Shown: one piece after another, positions 7,939 to 16,375 of the stretch
How the letters are laid out: each line of letters starts with the position of its first letter
Position numbering within the stretch: the first letter of the stretch is position 1
DNA from: Bacteroidota bacterium
GTDB taxonomy: Bacteria > Bacteroidota > Bacteroidia > JACCXN01
Length of the DNA: 64,000 nt
Direction of reading: 5' to 3'
Assembly: GCA_013696965.1 (NCBI GenBank)
Contig: JACCXN010000057.1
Coordinates: 62,001-126,000 of the forward strand
The notes under the pieces: model-generated
The model's input: only the letters and a program-made list of their open reading frames with translations
Database searches by the model: none
Told to the model about the DNA's origin: nothing
Translations under genes and position numbers: made by a program

Positions 7939-9003
7939 ATGGAAGCTTTTATTCGAGGTACAGGAATTATCTCACCCCAAAATACCTTTAATACAGCTAA
8001 TTTTCTTTTAAACCCAGTTGAAACAGAAAGCAACTTTTTGCATTGTATTGAACCCTCTTACCTGGAATTTTTAAATCCTGTTATGGCTCGTAGAATGGGA
8101 AGAATCATAAAAATGGGTATTGCCGCAGCAAGTATTTGCCTGAAAGATGCTAAGTTAGAAATGCCAGATGCAATTATCACTGGAACGGCTTTAGGTTGTC
8201 TTGGGGATACTGAGAAATTTTTAACTGCCATTATTGAGGATGATGAACTGTTTTTAACCCCAACATCCTTTATTCAATCCATACAAAATACTGTAAGTGC
8301 CCAAATTGCGCTACAGTTAAAATGCATGAATTACAATTTCACTTATGTTCATAAGGGATTCTCTTTTGAAAGTGCGGTTTTAGATGCTATGATGCTTATT
8401 GCTGAGGGTAATGCAAACAATGTGCTAATTGGGGGATTAGATGAAATGACAGAAAAAAACTTTTTGGTATATGACCGCATAAATCTATGGAAAAAAGAAA
8501 AAATTAAAAGCAGTGAATTAATTCATAGTAAAACCATTGGTACAATTGCAGGAGAGGGAGCGGCCTTTTTTGTTTTAAGCAACCAGGAAAATGAAAATAA
8601 TTATGCAAAACTAAAGGGTGTTAAAACAATATACAAACCCAACTCTCAACAAGACATAGAAAAAGAAATTTCCTTTATGTTAGCAGACAATAATTTAAAC
8701 ATAAAGAGCATTGATCTTGTAATATATGGAATTAACGGAGACAATAATTTGGATTCTATAAGTAATTTTTTAAAAGACAATTATTTAAAAAACAGTGCAG
8801 CTGCATACTTTAAACACCTTTGTGGAGAATATCAAACATCAGGTAGTTTTGCAATGTGGATGGCTGCAAAAATTTTAAAAACCCAAACAATACCTGAACA
8901 TATACTTATTGGTACTTATGAACTGGACTCTATTAACAATATATTGATTTACAATAATTTTGGTCATGAAAATCATGTCCTTTATTTATTTTCAAGAGTG
9001 TGA
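7939..9003 (+). CDS. Ketosynthase-like chain-length-factor partner, cassette 1
   Basis: 354 aa, thiolase fold, beginning MEAFIRGTGIISPQ. The active-site Cys of the partner KS is replaced: the aligned segment reads TYVHKGFSFES, with Gly140 at the Cys position. The AHGTGT His motif has become YGINGD (about 263-268). A KHLCGEY block (292-298) takes the place of the KAFTGHT region, keeping Lys and one His. Loss of Cys and the first His fits a chain-length-factor (KS-beta) subunit. It is 3 bp downstream of its KS. It parallels the gene at 13324-14382, in which the Cys position is Asn140. No clear terminator follows the stop codon. Confidence 0.85.
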   Translation: MEAFIRGTGIISPQNTFNTANFLLNPVETESNFLHCIEPSYLEFLNPVMARRMGRIIKMGIAAASICLKDAKLEMPDAIITGTALGCLGDTEKFLTAIIEDDELFLTPTSFIQSIQNTVSAQIALQLKCMNYNFTYVHKGFSFESAVLDAMMLIAEGNANNVLIGGLDEMTEKNFLVYDRINLWKKEKIKSSELIHSKTIGTIAGEGAAFFVLSNQENENNYAKLKGVKTIYKPNSQQDIEKEISFMLADNNLNIKSIDLVIYGINGDNNLDSISNFLKDNYLKNSAAAYFKHLCGEYQTSGSFAMWMAAKILKTQTIPEHILIGTYELDSINNILIYNNFGHENHVLYLFSRV

Positions 9004-9158
9004 TTTTTTATTCTGAATTTATTCATTTAATCTTTGATTTTTGTTAATATTGTAAAATTATTAATATTATTTGCTAGAAAAATTGCATTGTGAATTTATT
9101 GATGTTGATATATTATTAACTTGTAAATAGAATATTTTAATCTTAAACTATAATTTAT

Positions 9159-10790
9159 ATGAGAACACAAAACATTTTAATTTTAATTCTATTAATCCTT
9201 CCACTGGGATTGTTTTCACAAGACAAATTTACTGTGAGAAGCCCTTATCCTGTTGTGGATGCTGGAAGCAAAAATTATTTTAACAAGGGCGATGAAATTT
9301 TGACAGTAAAAATTCATGGAAAAAAAGTATTCATGCAGCGTTTTAACACTAGTAATAGTAATCTGCCTAAAATCAATATAAGTATAATGCCTGATGGTTT
9401 TTCGCTTGAAAGGGTTCTTGAATTAAATAATAAATATTACCTGTTTTATTCTCTTTGGGATGGTGCCAACAAAAAAGAACAGCTTTATAGTCGTGAAATT
9501 GATTTCGATTCTGGAAAATTTATGGATAAGGAGAAATTATTGGTAAAAGTAAATGGTAAAATAACAGGTTCAGTTGCAGCAGTTGTATCTGGTGGGTTTG
9601 GTTGGATTTTTGGAGGAATAGTGGATAAGTTTGATTTCCAATATTCTCAGGATTATTCTAAGCTTATGATTACCTATCGTTTAAAGCCGGATATTAAAAA
9701 TGATGCTAAAAATTTTGATAAGATTGGCATGTATGTTTTTAGTAATAATTTAGATCCTATTTGGAATCAGGAAGTGGTTATGCCCTATACTGAAAAAAAG
9801 ATGAATAATATTGATTATTCAATCGATAATAAAGGTAACACATATATTCTTGCCACTGTTTTTGAAGATATTGAACCAAAAGCAAAAAAAAACAGCGATG
9901 AACCAAATTACCATATAGAATTGTTGAAAGTTAATGCTAAGACCCAGGAAATGGAAAAATCGGTTATTAAGCTTAATAATATGTTTATTAAATCTGTTTG
10001 GCTCTATGAATCTCCAAAAGGGAAAATGGTATGTGCAGGCTTTTATAACAAAGGAATTAATTCTAAATCTACGGATGGAATACTTATTTGCAACATTGAT
10101 AAAAAAGGTGAAGTAATTGATATTCGTTCTTATGAAATTCCTGTTAAAATTCTTAACATGTATCAATCAGCAAAAATTCAGAAGAAAAACAATAAAAAAG
10201 ATGAAAAAGCTGTTGCCGAATTTGAAAATCTTAAATTAAGGAATGTTTATTTTGAAGATGATGGAAGCATTGTATTGGTTGGAGAACAGCATTTTATTAC
10301 ATCCCATACAACTTGTAATTCAAAAGGAAATTGCCGTACAACTTATGTTTACCATTATAATGATATTCTTGTAACAAAAATTGATAGTAAAGGAGAATTA
10401 GCGTGGATGCAAAAGCTTCCTAAACGTCAAAGAGGAGGAAATGGTAAAGGTGGAATGGGATTTAAATTTATTTCAGGAGATAATAATTATAATTTCCTTT
10501 TTCTTGACAATGAAAAAAACCTTGATCTTTCTATGAATGAAATTCCAGCATTGCACCATGATGGAGCAGGGGGATTTTTAACCCTTTACAAGGTGGATAA
10601 AGATTTTGGCAATGTATCCAAGGTATCAATTGTAAATTTCAAAGCAGTTAAACTAGCTAAGGATGCAAAAAAAGGTCAGCCTGTCTACCAGTTTTCAACG
10701 AGTCGTATTTTGCCCTTATCTCGTAAGCAATTTGCCTTTGAGGTTTACAAAAAGAAAAAGCAGGATGTTTTAATTAAAGTTGATTTGTAA
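9159..10790 (+). CDS. Secreted beta-rich protein between the two KS cassettes, unknown function
   Basis: 543 aa with a signal peptide ending near LPLGLFSQ (residue 21). The mature part has repeated beta-strand pairs of the form 'hydrophobic strand, polar turn, KVD/KID...GE' (for example around 285-305 and 400-415), compatible with a beta-propeller, but I cannot name a family. A short glycine-rich hydrophobic patch lies at 136-154. There are a few lysine-rich stretches and no T9SS sorting domain. It lies 155 bp after the CLF gene and ends before a strong terminator hairpin (10850-10904), so it may be the last gene of the first transcription unit. Whether it has a role in the pigment pathway is unknown. 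Confidence 0.8.
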   Translation: MRTQNILILILLILPLGLFSQDKFTVRSPYPVVDAGSKNYFNKGDEILTVKIHGKKVFMQRFNTSNSNLPKINISIMPDGFSLERVLELNNKYYLFYSLWDGANKKEQLYSREIDFDSGKFMDKEKLLVKVNGKITGSVAAVVSGGFGWIFGGIVDKFDFQYSQDYSKLMITYRLKPDIKNDAKNFDKIGMYVFSNNLDPIWNQEVVMPYTEKKMNNIDYSIDNKGNTYILATVFEDIEPKAKKNSDEPNYHIELLKVNAKTQEMEKSVIKLNNMFIKSVWLYESPKGKMVCAGFYNKGINSKSTDGILICNIDKKGEVIDIRSYEIPVKILNMYQSAKIQKKNNKKDEKAVAEFENLKLRNVYFEDDGSIVLVGEQHFITSHTTCNSKGNCRTTYVYHYNDILVTKIDSKGELAWMQKLPKRQRGGNGKGGMGFKFISGDNNYNFLFLDNEKNLDLSMNEIPALHHDGAGGFLTLYKVDKDFGNVSKVSIVNFKAVKLAKDAKKGQPVYQFSTSRILPLSRKQFAFEVYKKKKQDVLIKVDL

Positions 10791-10849
10791 ACAATAAATC
10801 AATAGAATAAACGAAAAATTAATTTGCATTATTTTTCGGGTTTTTCCCT

Positions 10850-10904
10850 AATAATTTTTATAAAGCCCCTTGATCAATAATCAAGGGGCTTTATAAAAAT
10901 TATT
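10850..10904. terminator. Perfect 25-bp inverted repeat, likely terminator
   Basis: Arms 10850-10874 and 10880-10904 are exact reverse complements (25 bp) around a 5-base loop (CAATA). The core is GCCCCTTGAT and the outer part is AT-rich, so the transcript would end in a U-rich arm on either strand. It follows the 9159-10790 gene by 59 bp and separates the two ACP/KS cassettes. Confidence 0.85.
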
Positions 10905-10906
10905 AA

Positions 10907-11040
10907 TGTCCGGTAAAAAAGGAAAGATTCCTCACTACACTGCGTTCGTTCGGAATGACATTGAAAGTGAGAACAACTAAAACTCTTGGAAAGCCTGTCA
11001 TCAGGGTGTATCGAGGAATCTAAATTTTTTTTACCGGACA
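10907..11040. repeat. 134-bp MITE-like element with inverted ends
   Basis: The element starts TGTCCGGTAAAAAA (10907) and ends TTTTTTACCGGACA (11040), a perfect 14-bp terminal inverted repeat. Further in, GATTCCTC on the left pairs with GAGGAATC on the right. The interior contains CGTTCGGAATGACA, related to the tandem array at 49566-50476. A diverged partial copy of its right end is found at 31198-31247. It has no coding capacity and could be a small non-autonomous mobile element or a REP-like intergenic repeat. The remaining bases 11041-11188 are AT-rich with no feature. Confidence 0.7.
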
Positions 11041-11188
11041 GCAGTAATTTTAAATATGAAATTTTTTTGAAACTTCCCGGCTAAGAAAAAATTGTGGCAA
11101 GTGGATTAAATAAATCTTAGCTTTTATAGTTTAATTTACTTTGATAAAGAGATAAACTAACAAGTTAATGCAAAAGAATCTAATAAAA

Positions 11189-11214
11189 TTGAATTAAATT
11201 AAATTTTAATTTTG
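11189..11214 (+). promoter_or_regulatory. Candidate Bacteroidota promoter for the second cassette
   Basis: TAATTTTG at 11207-11214 matches the Bacteroidota -7 consensus TAnnTTTG and lies 28 bp before the ATG at 11243. A TTG at 11189-11191 is the nearest -33-like element, but the 15-base spacing is shorter than usual. Its place right after a strong terminator makes a new promoter here plausible. Confidence 0.4.
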
Positions 11215-11242
11215 CAAGGAATCAAAAAGAGAAAATCACAAC

Positions 11243-11857
11243 ATGTTTAGTATAAAGCGTTATAGCAGCATTAACAATAATATGGTACATCAAAATGGCC
11301 ATTTGCTGTTTGATCTTCCCAGCTTTTCTTTTGAAGAGTTTTCGGATGAAATTTACCGCATTTATAAGATTGCTTATCCGAAATATCACAAAATGGATAA
11401 TCTTTCAAAACTTGGTTTTCTTACTTCTGAAGTGTTATTGAAAGAAATGCCTTTAAAGGAAATCTATGATGAAAATAAAATAGGTATTGTTTTGTCAAAT
11501 AAAAATTCAAGTCTGGATACAGATATTAAATACAATAATTTGGTAAAAAAAGGTATAGCTAGTCCTGCCATTTTTGTATATTCGCTGCCAAACATAGTGA
11601 TAGGGGAAATTTGTATTAAGAACGGAATAAAAGGAGAAAACACTTTTTTTGTTTCTAATAGTTATGATATCCCTTCCCAGGTTGATTACGTAGGTAGCCT
11701 TTTAAAAGCAGGTATTGTAGATGCCTGTATTTGTGGTTGGATTGAAATTTTGGAGGGCAGCTACAAGTCCTTTTTATTTTTGGTGGATTCGCATGAACAA
11801 AAAGAACTGATACCATTTACTGTGAAAAACGTTGAATTATTATATAATACATTATAA
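11243..11857 (+). CDS. Truncated ketosynthase-like protein without the active-site cysteine
   Basis: 204 aa. Residues about 78-168 keep the pattern of a KAS N-terminal half: GIVLSNKNSS, then SPAIFVYSLPNIVIGEI (107-123), then LLKAGIVDACICGW (153-166), which aligns with the LIKSG...VVAGG block of true KS enzymes. On that alignment the catalytic Cys position is Ser140 (VSNSYD), and the whole C-terminal His-bearing half is absent. The first 60 residues are unlike KAS. It lies 2 bp before the second ACP gene. It could be a scaffold or a specificity subunit rather than a catalyst. The short reading frame is intact and flanked by tight gene spacing, so I do not call it a pseudogene. Confidence 0.7.
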   Translation: MFSIKRYSSINNNMVHQNGHLLFDLPSFSFEEFSDEIYRIYKIAYPKYHKMDNLSKLGFLTSEVLLKEMPLKEIYDENKIGIVLSNKNSSLDTDIKYNNLVKKGIASPAIFVYSLPNIVIGEICIKNGIKGENTFFVSNSYDIPSQVDYVGSLLKAGIVDACICGWIEILEGSYKSFLFLVDSHEQKELIPFTVKNVELLYNTL

Positions 11858-11859
11858 AG

Positions 11860-12114
11860 ATGAATGAATTAATACAAAATCTGAAAGTTCAGATTATAGA
11901 ACAATTAAATTTAAAGGACATTAAGCCTGAAGATATTGGCGATAACCAGCCCTTATTTGTTGAGGGCCTTGGATTGGATTCAATAGATGCACTCGAATTA
12001 ATCGTATTGCTTCAACAAAATTATGGGATAAAATTAGCCAGGGCTGAGGAAGGACCTGTTGTTTTTAAATCCGTTAGTTCTATGGCCAATTACATAATGG
12101 CCAATAAGAAATAA
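11860..12114 (+). CDS. Acyl carrier protein, cassette 2
   Basis: 84 aa with attachment motif GLGLDSIDALEL and Ser41 as the phosphopantetheine site. It is a clear paralogue of the ACP at 6463-6714 with the same helix boundaries. It is separated by 2 bp from the upstream KS-like remnant and by 7 bp from the downstream ketosynthase, so it belongs to one operon with them. Confidence 0.93.
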   Translation: MNELIQNLKVQIIEQLNLKDIKPEDIGDNQPLFVEGLGLDSIDALELIVLLQQNYGIKLARAEEGPVVFKSVSSMANYIMANKK

Positions 12115-12121
12115 TTCTTAA

Positions 12122-13321
12122 ATGAATAAACGTATATATGTTGCAGGTGCAGGTATTATTTCTGCCATTGGTAACGATATAGAGCAAACCCTTTTGAGTT
12201 TTGAAAAACATCAATCAGGAGTTAGTTCTGCCATGCACCTTACAACCCGTCATAAAAGTGAGTTTCCCTTGGCTGAGGTTAAAATGAGTAACCAAGAGTT
12301 AGGTGAACTTACTGGGCTCAATGAGAATTTAAGCCGTACTGTTTTGCTTAGCTACTACGCTGCAAAACAAGCCGTTTCTCCCTTTTTAACTGATGTTTTA
12401 AAGAAATTCAAAATTGGTTTTATTTCTGCTAGTTCTGTTGGAGGAATGGATAAAACAGAATTTTTTTTCCAGGATTTTTTAAAAGACAATAATACAGGGA
12501 ATCTTCGCGATGTTATGTTACACGATTGTGGAAAACATACTGACTTTGTGGCTGAAAAACTAGGTATAAACGATTTTGTAACAACCATTAGCACCGCCTG
12601 TTCATCGTCTGCTAATGCAATTATGTTGGCTGGAAGGCTCATTAAAAGTGGACAGCTGGATATTGTTGTGGCAGGTGGAGTAGATGCACTAACCAGATTT
12701 ACGCTAAATGGTTTTAATTCCCTAATGATTGTAGATAGAGAACAATGCCGGCCACTTGATCAAACAAGGGCAGGACTTAATCTTGGAGAAGGTGCAGCTT
12801 ATTTGGTTTTAATGAGTGAAAAGGCAGCTGAAGCTTTTTCAGCATCACCTTTATGTGAACTTACCGGATACTGCAATACCAATGATTCATTTCATCAAAC
12901 AGCACTCTCCGATGAAGGAAACGGTCCTTACCTTGCAATGATGGGGGCTTTAAAAATGAGCAATTTAAAAACTTCAGAAATTAGTTACATCAATATGCAC
13001 GGAACCGGTACCCAAAATAATGATAATGCAGAAGGAAAAGCAGTAGAAAGGGTTTTTCATCCTGATTATCCAAAATTAAGTTCCACTAAATCTTTTACCG
13101 GTCATACTTTAGGCGCCAGCGGGGCAGTTGAAGCTGTTTTTGCTGCATTAGCAATTAGCAAAGGACTCGTTTTTCCAAATTTTAATTTCAAAGAAACAAT
13201 TCAGGATTTACATATTAAACCAGAAACCAGTTTTCAAAAAAATCTTGAAATTAATCACGTCTTGTCAAATTCCTTTGGTTTTGGCGGTAATTGTACTTCT
13301 CTGATATTTTCAAAAGCTTAA
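12122..13321 (+). CDS. Beta-ketoacyl-ACP synthase (KAS II type), cassette 2
   Basis: 399 aa with the full triad: Cys160 in STACSSSAN, His293 in NMHGTGTQ and His328 in FTGHTLGASGA. It is strongly similar to the KS at 6733-7935 along its length (both start with a V-GAGIISAIG-like strand and end SNSFGFGGN...SLIFSK), so the two cassettes arose by duplication. It is expected to work with the inactive partner encoded 2 bp downstream. Two KS-CLF pairs may build different parts of the molecule, for example the aryl polyene and the acyl precursors of the resorcinol, but this is inference. Confidence 0.93.
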   Translation: MNKRIYVAGAGIISAIGNDIEQTLLSFEKHQSGVSSAMHLTTRHKSEFPLAEVKMSNQELGELTGLNENLSRTVLLSYYAAKQAVSPFLTDVLKKFKIGFISASSVGGMDKTEFFFQDFLKDNNTGNLRDVMLHDCGKHTDFVAEKLGINDFVTTISTACSSSANAIMLAGRLIKSGQLDIVVAGGVDALTRFTLNGFNSLMIVDREQCRPLDQTRAGLNLGEGAAYLVLMSEKAAEAFSASPLCELTGYCNTNDSFHQTALSDEGNGPYLAMMGALKMSNLKTSEISYINMHGTGTQNNDNAEGKAVERVFHPDYPKLSSTKSFTGHTLGASGAVEAVFAALAISKGLVFPNFNFKETIQDLHIKPETSFQKNLEINHVLSNSFGFGGNCTSLIFSKA

Positions 13322-13323
13322 AT

Positions 13324-14382
13324 ATGGACGTTTTTATTAAAGGCATGGGAAACATATCTCCTCAAAGAACTTTTGATGGAAATACTATTGAAAATGCTTT
13401 CACTTCCTTTGAGGCAAACAGACTAAAATGTATCGAACCTGACTATTCTCATTTTGTAGATGCAAAACAAATTCGCAGGATGAGTAGGGTTATTAAAATG
13501 GGAGTTGCCTCATCAATGCTTGCCATGAAAGACGCAGGTTTGCAAAAACCAGAAGCAGTAATTGTTGGAACAGCCTTGGGCTGTTTGGAAGATACTTCCA
13601 CCTTTTTATCTAAAATGGTGGAATACAAAGAAGATATGTTGAGCCCTACAGCTTTTATACATTCTACCCACAATACAATTGCCTCTCAAATTGCTTTATT
13701 GTTTGAATGCAGAGGTTATAACAGTACCTATGTACACCGAAATATTTCCTTTGAAAGTGCATTAATTGATGCAATAATGCTTTTGCAGGAAGGATCCATA
13801 ACTAATGCACTGGTGGGTGGAATTGATGAATTAACCAACACAAGTTTTAAAATATTGGAGCGGCTGGGACATGTTAAACAATCAGAAGGATTAAACACAG
13901 CTAATTTATATCAAAGCACATCCAAAGGGTCTATAGCAGGAGAAGGATCCGCATTTTTTTCACTGGTTAACAAACCCGATAACACTTGTTATGCCAAGAT
14001 AAAAGCAATAAAAACCATCTCTTTTACTTCATCTGATCAAGTTTGCGAAAAAGCTCTGGCAATGCTAAAAGAAAATGGAATTAAAGAACCGAATGTTTTA
14101 ATTTCAGCATACAATGGCGATTTGGAGGATGATAATACTACAAGTACAGTTGTAAATTCATTGGGCATGCAAAGTAAGGTTTTAAAATACAAGCATTTAT
14201 GTGGAGAATACGCTACCTCTGCAGCTTTTGCAATGTGGTTAGCCGCTGTTATAATCAAAAATAAACGACTTCCACAAGAATTTATCACTGCACCTAATTC
14301 TGAACAAAAGATTGAAAATATATTGATTTATAATCACTATAAAAAAATTCATCATTCACTTATTTTACTTTCTTCATGTTAA
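13324..14382 (+). CDS. Ketosynthase-like chain-length-factor partner, cassette 2
   Basis: 352 aa when started at the ATG at 13324, which gives MDVFIKGMGNISPQ, parallel to the cassette 1 partner; an upstream in-frame start at 13291 would only add an unrelated 11-residue tail overlapping the KS gene. The Cys position holds Asn140 (TYVHRNISFES), the AHGTGT motif has become SAYNGD, and KHLCGEY is kept. This is a non-catalytic KS-beta type subunit. Its last codons overlap the deacetylase start by 7 bp. The Gly/Asn difference between the two partners at residue 140 is the clearest difference at the former active site. Confidence 0.85.
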   Translation: MDVFIKGMGNISPQRTFDGNTIENAFTSFEANRLKCIEPDYSHFVDAKQIRRMSRVIKMGVASSMLAMKDAGLQKPEAVIVGTALGCLEDTSTFLSKMVEYKEDMLSPTAFIHSTHNTIASQIALLFECRGYNSTYVHRNISFESALIDAIMLLQEGSITNALVGGIDELTNTSFKILERLGHVKQSEGLNTANLYQSTSKGSIAGEGSAFFSLVNKPDNTCYAKIKAIKTISFTSSDQVCEKALAMLKENGIKEPNVLISAYNGDLEDDNTTSTVVNSLGMQSKVLKYKHLCGEYATSAAFAMWLAAVIIKNKRLPQEFITAPNSEQKIENILIYNHYKKIHHSLILLSSC

Positions 14383-15149
14383 CCTGTAGGAATTCTACCA
14401 TTCTTTTTACAGTTTTGATAGGAGCACTTTTATTTGTTGATTTTTTAAGCTTTGTCCCACTCTGGTTATTTATTGTGACAGTTGGAGCGTATGCTGCAAT
14501 TTTATTTTTCGGTTCCTATTACATAGGTTCTGGTTTCCATATTCCTATTATTTGCAAAGCTTACACTGATCAAAGGGAAGTTGCATTGACCTTTGATGAC
14601 GGACCTGTAGAAAAAAACACTTCCATTATACTCGATATTTTGAAGAAGAATAACATACAGGCTGCATTCTTTTGTATTGGAAAGCGCATGAACATTAACA
14701 ATTCACTTGTGCATAGAATTAATGAAGAAGGCCATATAATAGGGAACCATAGTTATTCACATCATTTTTTTTTCGACCTTTTTTCTAAAAATAAAATGTT
14801 GGGTGAATTAAGGGAAACAAACAAAATTGCTCAGGCCATAATTCACAAAAATTTAGCTTTGTTTCGACCACCTTATGGAGTAACTACCCCTGTTCTGGCT
14901 AAGGCTATAAAGCAGGGTGGGCTTACACCAATTGGTTGGAGTCTTAGGTCAATGGATACAACGATTAAAGATAAAAACAGATTGGTTAATAAAATAAACA
15001 ATAATATAAAACCAGGAGATGTTTTACTAATGCATGATTCAGCTGATGTTACAGCCGAGTGTTTACAGGAAATTATTGATTCTGTTAGTAGAAAAGGATT
15101 CAAATTTGTAAGATTGGATCGATTATTGAAAATTCAGGCTTATGTTTAA
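14376..15149 (+). CDS. Membrane-anchored polysaccharide deacetylase family protein (NodB fold)
   Basis: 257 aa. Two hydrophobic segments fill residues 8-50. The catalytic domain has LTFDDGP (71-77, Asp74/Asp75), HSYSH (125-129, the two zinc His), RPPYG (164-168), then GW (about 198) and LLMHD near the C terminus, so all carbohydrate-esterase-4 motifs are present. Such enzymes remove N- or O-acetyl groups from sugars. In a pigment operon with a GT2 enzyme it may trim a glycosylated or lipid-linked intermediate. It overlaps the upstream CLF gene by 7 bp and the downstream LolA-like gene by 8 bp, so it is translated as part of the operon. Confidence 0.88.
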   Translation: MLTCRNSTILFTVLIGALLFVDFLSFVPLWLFIVTVGAYAAILFFGSYYIGSGFHIPIICKAYTDQREVALTFDDGPVEKNTSIILDILKKNNIQAAFFCIGKRMNINNSLVHRINEEGHIIGNHSYSHHFFFDLFSKNKMLGELRETNKIAQAIIHKNLALFRPPYGVTTPVLAKAIKQGGLTPIGWSLRSMDTTIKDKNRLVNKINNNIKPGDVLLMHDSADVTAECLQEIIDSVSRKGFKFVRLDRLLKIQAYV

Positions 15150-15780
15150 AAAAACCATTGTATTAATTTTTTTCTCCTGTTTGTATTTTAATGCAAATGC
15201 TCAAGTTGATGGCTATAAAGCTGTGTCCGATGTGGAGGGTTTTAAAAAAAAACTTGCCAATTCCGCTAATGCAACTCAAAGCATAAGGAGCAATTTCGTT
15301 CAGGAAAAGAACCTTAGTGTATTATCAGAAAAAATAGTTTCCAAGGGTGAATTTGCTTTTAAAAAGCAAAATATGGTACGCATGGAATATAAGTTACCTT
15401 TTAAATATTTAATGGTTATCAATCAGGACAAGGTGATGATAAAGGATGAACAGAAAACAAATTCATTCTCCTCCAAAAGCAATAAACTCTTTGCAGTTAT
15501 CAATAATATTGTTGTTGATTGCGTACAGGGAACAGCCCTAATGAATAAAGATTTCTCTTCAAAGATATTTGAAAATGATAAATATTTCCTTTTGGTTCTT
15601 ACTCCCCAGAAAAAAGAGTTGAAAGAATTTTTCACAACCATCAGTATTTATTTAGATAAAAATGATATTTCAGTTTATAAAATGGACATGTTAGAGCCTA
15701 CTGGAGACAATACTGTTATTACTTTTTTAAATAAAGAATTTAATGTAAATATTCCTGATGCGGAATTTATTATTAATTAG
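15142..15780 (+). CDS. LolA-like outer-membrane lipoprotein carrier protein
   Basis: 212 aa with a signal peptide (residues 1-21, cut near NANAQ). The mature protein has the LolA/LppM-like layout: SIRSNFVQEKNLSVLS (about 48-63), GEFAFKKQNMVRMEYKLP (about 71-88) and an alternating beta pattern to the end. LolA-type carriers shuttle lipidated molecules through the periplasm, and aryl polyene clusters typically carry one. It overlaps the deacetylase by 8 bp and the lipoprotein gene by 23 bp. It probably moves the lipid-like pigment or its anchor to the outer membrane rather than serving general lipoprotein traffic. Confidence 0.82.
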   Translation: MFKKTIVLIFFSCLYFNANAQVDGYKAVSDVEGFKKKLANSANATQSIRSNFVQEKNLSVLSEKIVSKGEFAFKKQNMVRMEYKLPFKYLMVINQDKVMIKDEQKTNSFSSKSNKLFAVINNIVVDCVQGTALMNKDFSSKIFENDKYFLLVLTPQKKELKEFFTTISIYLDKNDISVYKMDMLEPTGDNTVITFLNKEFNVNIPDAEFIIN

Positions 15781-16375
15781 TATTTGTTGTTTTTTGCTTG
15801 GTTGTTTTCAATCCCCTTACCAGAATCTGCAGGCTTCTTCTGAAAATTCATCCTGTCTTGGTAATTTAAAACCAAATTTCACCTCCGTGCTTTATATGGC
15901 ACATGTAAATGTTGTGGGAAAACATTTAAGCGGATTGTTATTGTTTAAAAAAATGCCGGATAATACCACAAGAGTTGTTTTTTCAAATGAAATGGGAGTT
16001 AAATTTTTCGATTTTGAATATGCTGAATCAGGTTTCAAGGTTATACATTGTATTAAACATTTAGATAGAAAAGCAGTAATAAAACAGCTGAAAAAAGACA
16101 TTGGCCTAGTAATAATGCACAACATTGATGTTTCAACTGCCAAAATTTTACATAAAGACAATCAAAATTATTTTGGATTTTTTTCGGGCAGGGAGCAAAC
16201 ATATTACTTAACTAATAAAACATGCACTCAATTGATAGGAATTGAAAATGCATCTAAAAAGCAAAAAAAACTCATTATAAATTTAACGGATTATAAAGGT
16301 GGAATGGCAGATTCTATTTACATTGCACATCAAACCTTTGAATTTAATATTAGTTTAAAACAACTTGAAAGATAA
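15758..16375 (+). CDS. Lipoprotein of the pigment operon, unknown function
   Basis: 205 aa. A lipoprotein signal peptide is visible with lipobox LLGC and Cys16 as the lipidation site, which supports the ATG at 15758 even though it overlaps the LolA-like gene by 23 bp. The mature part is a mix of beta strands and charged loops with no motif that I recognise. Aryl polyene clusters commonly encode a lipoprotein beside the LolA-like carrier, so a joint role in pigment trafficking is likely. The stop overlaps the next ATG (TAATG). Confidence 0.8.
   Translation: MRNLLLISICCFLLGCFQSPYQNLQASSENSSCLGNLKPNFTSVLYMAHVNVVGKHLSGLLLFKKMPDNTTRVVFSNEMGVKFFDFEYAESGFKVIHCIKHLDRKAVIKQLKKDIGLVIMHNIDVSTAKILHKDNQNYFGFFSGREQTYYLTNKTCTQLIGIENASKKQKKLIINLTDYKGGMADSIYIAHQTFEFNISLKQLER

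Noticed and set aside
9819-10166. 115-codon minus-strand frame inside the secreted protein gene
   Set aside because: Shadow of the real gene; composition rich in Phe/Asn/Ile and no motif.
11243-11857. Pseudogene call for the half-length ketosynthase relative
   Set aside because: The frame is intact, starts after a plausible promoter and is packed 2 bp from the ACP gene, which argues for a functional short protein.
13291-13323. Upstream extension of the second chain-length-factor-like gene
   Set aside because: The extra residues overlap the KS gene and have no counterpart in the paralogue at 7939; the ATG at 13324 matches its start.
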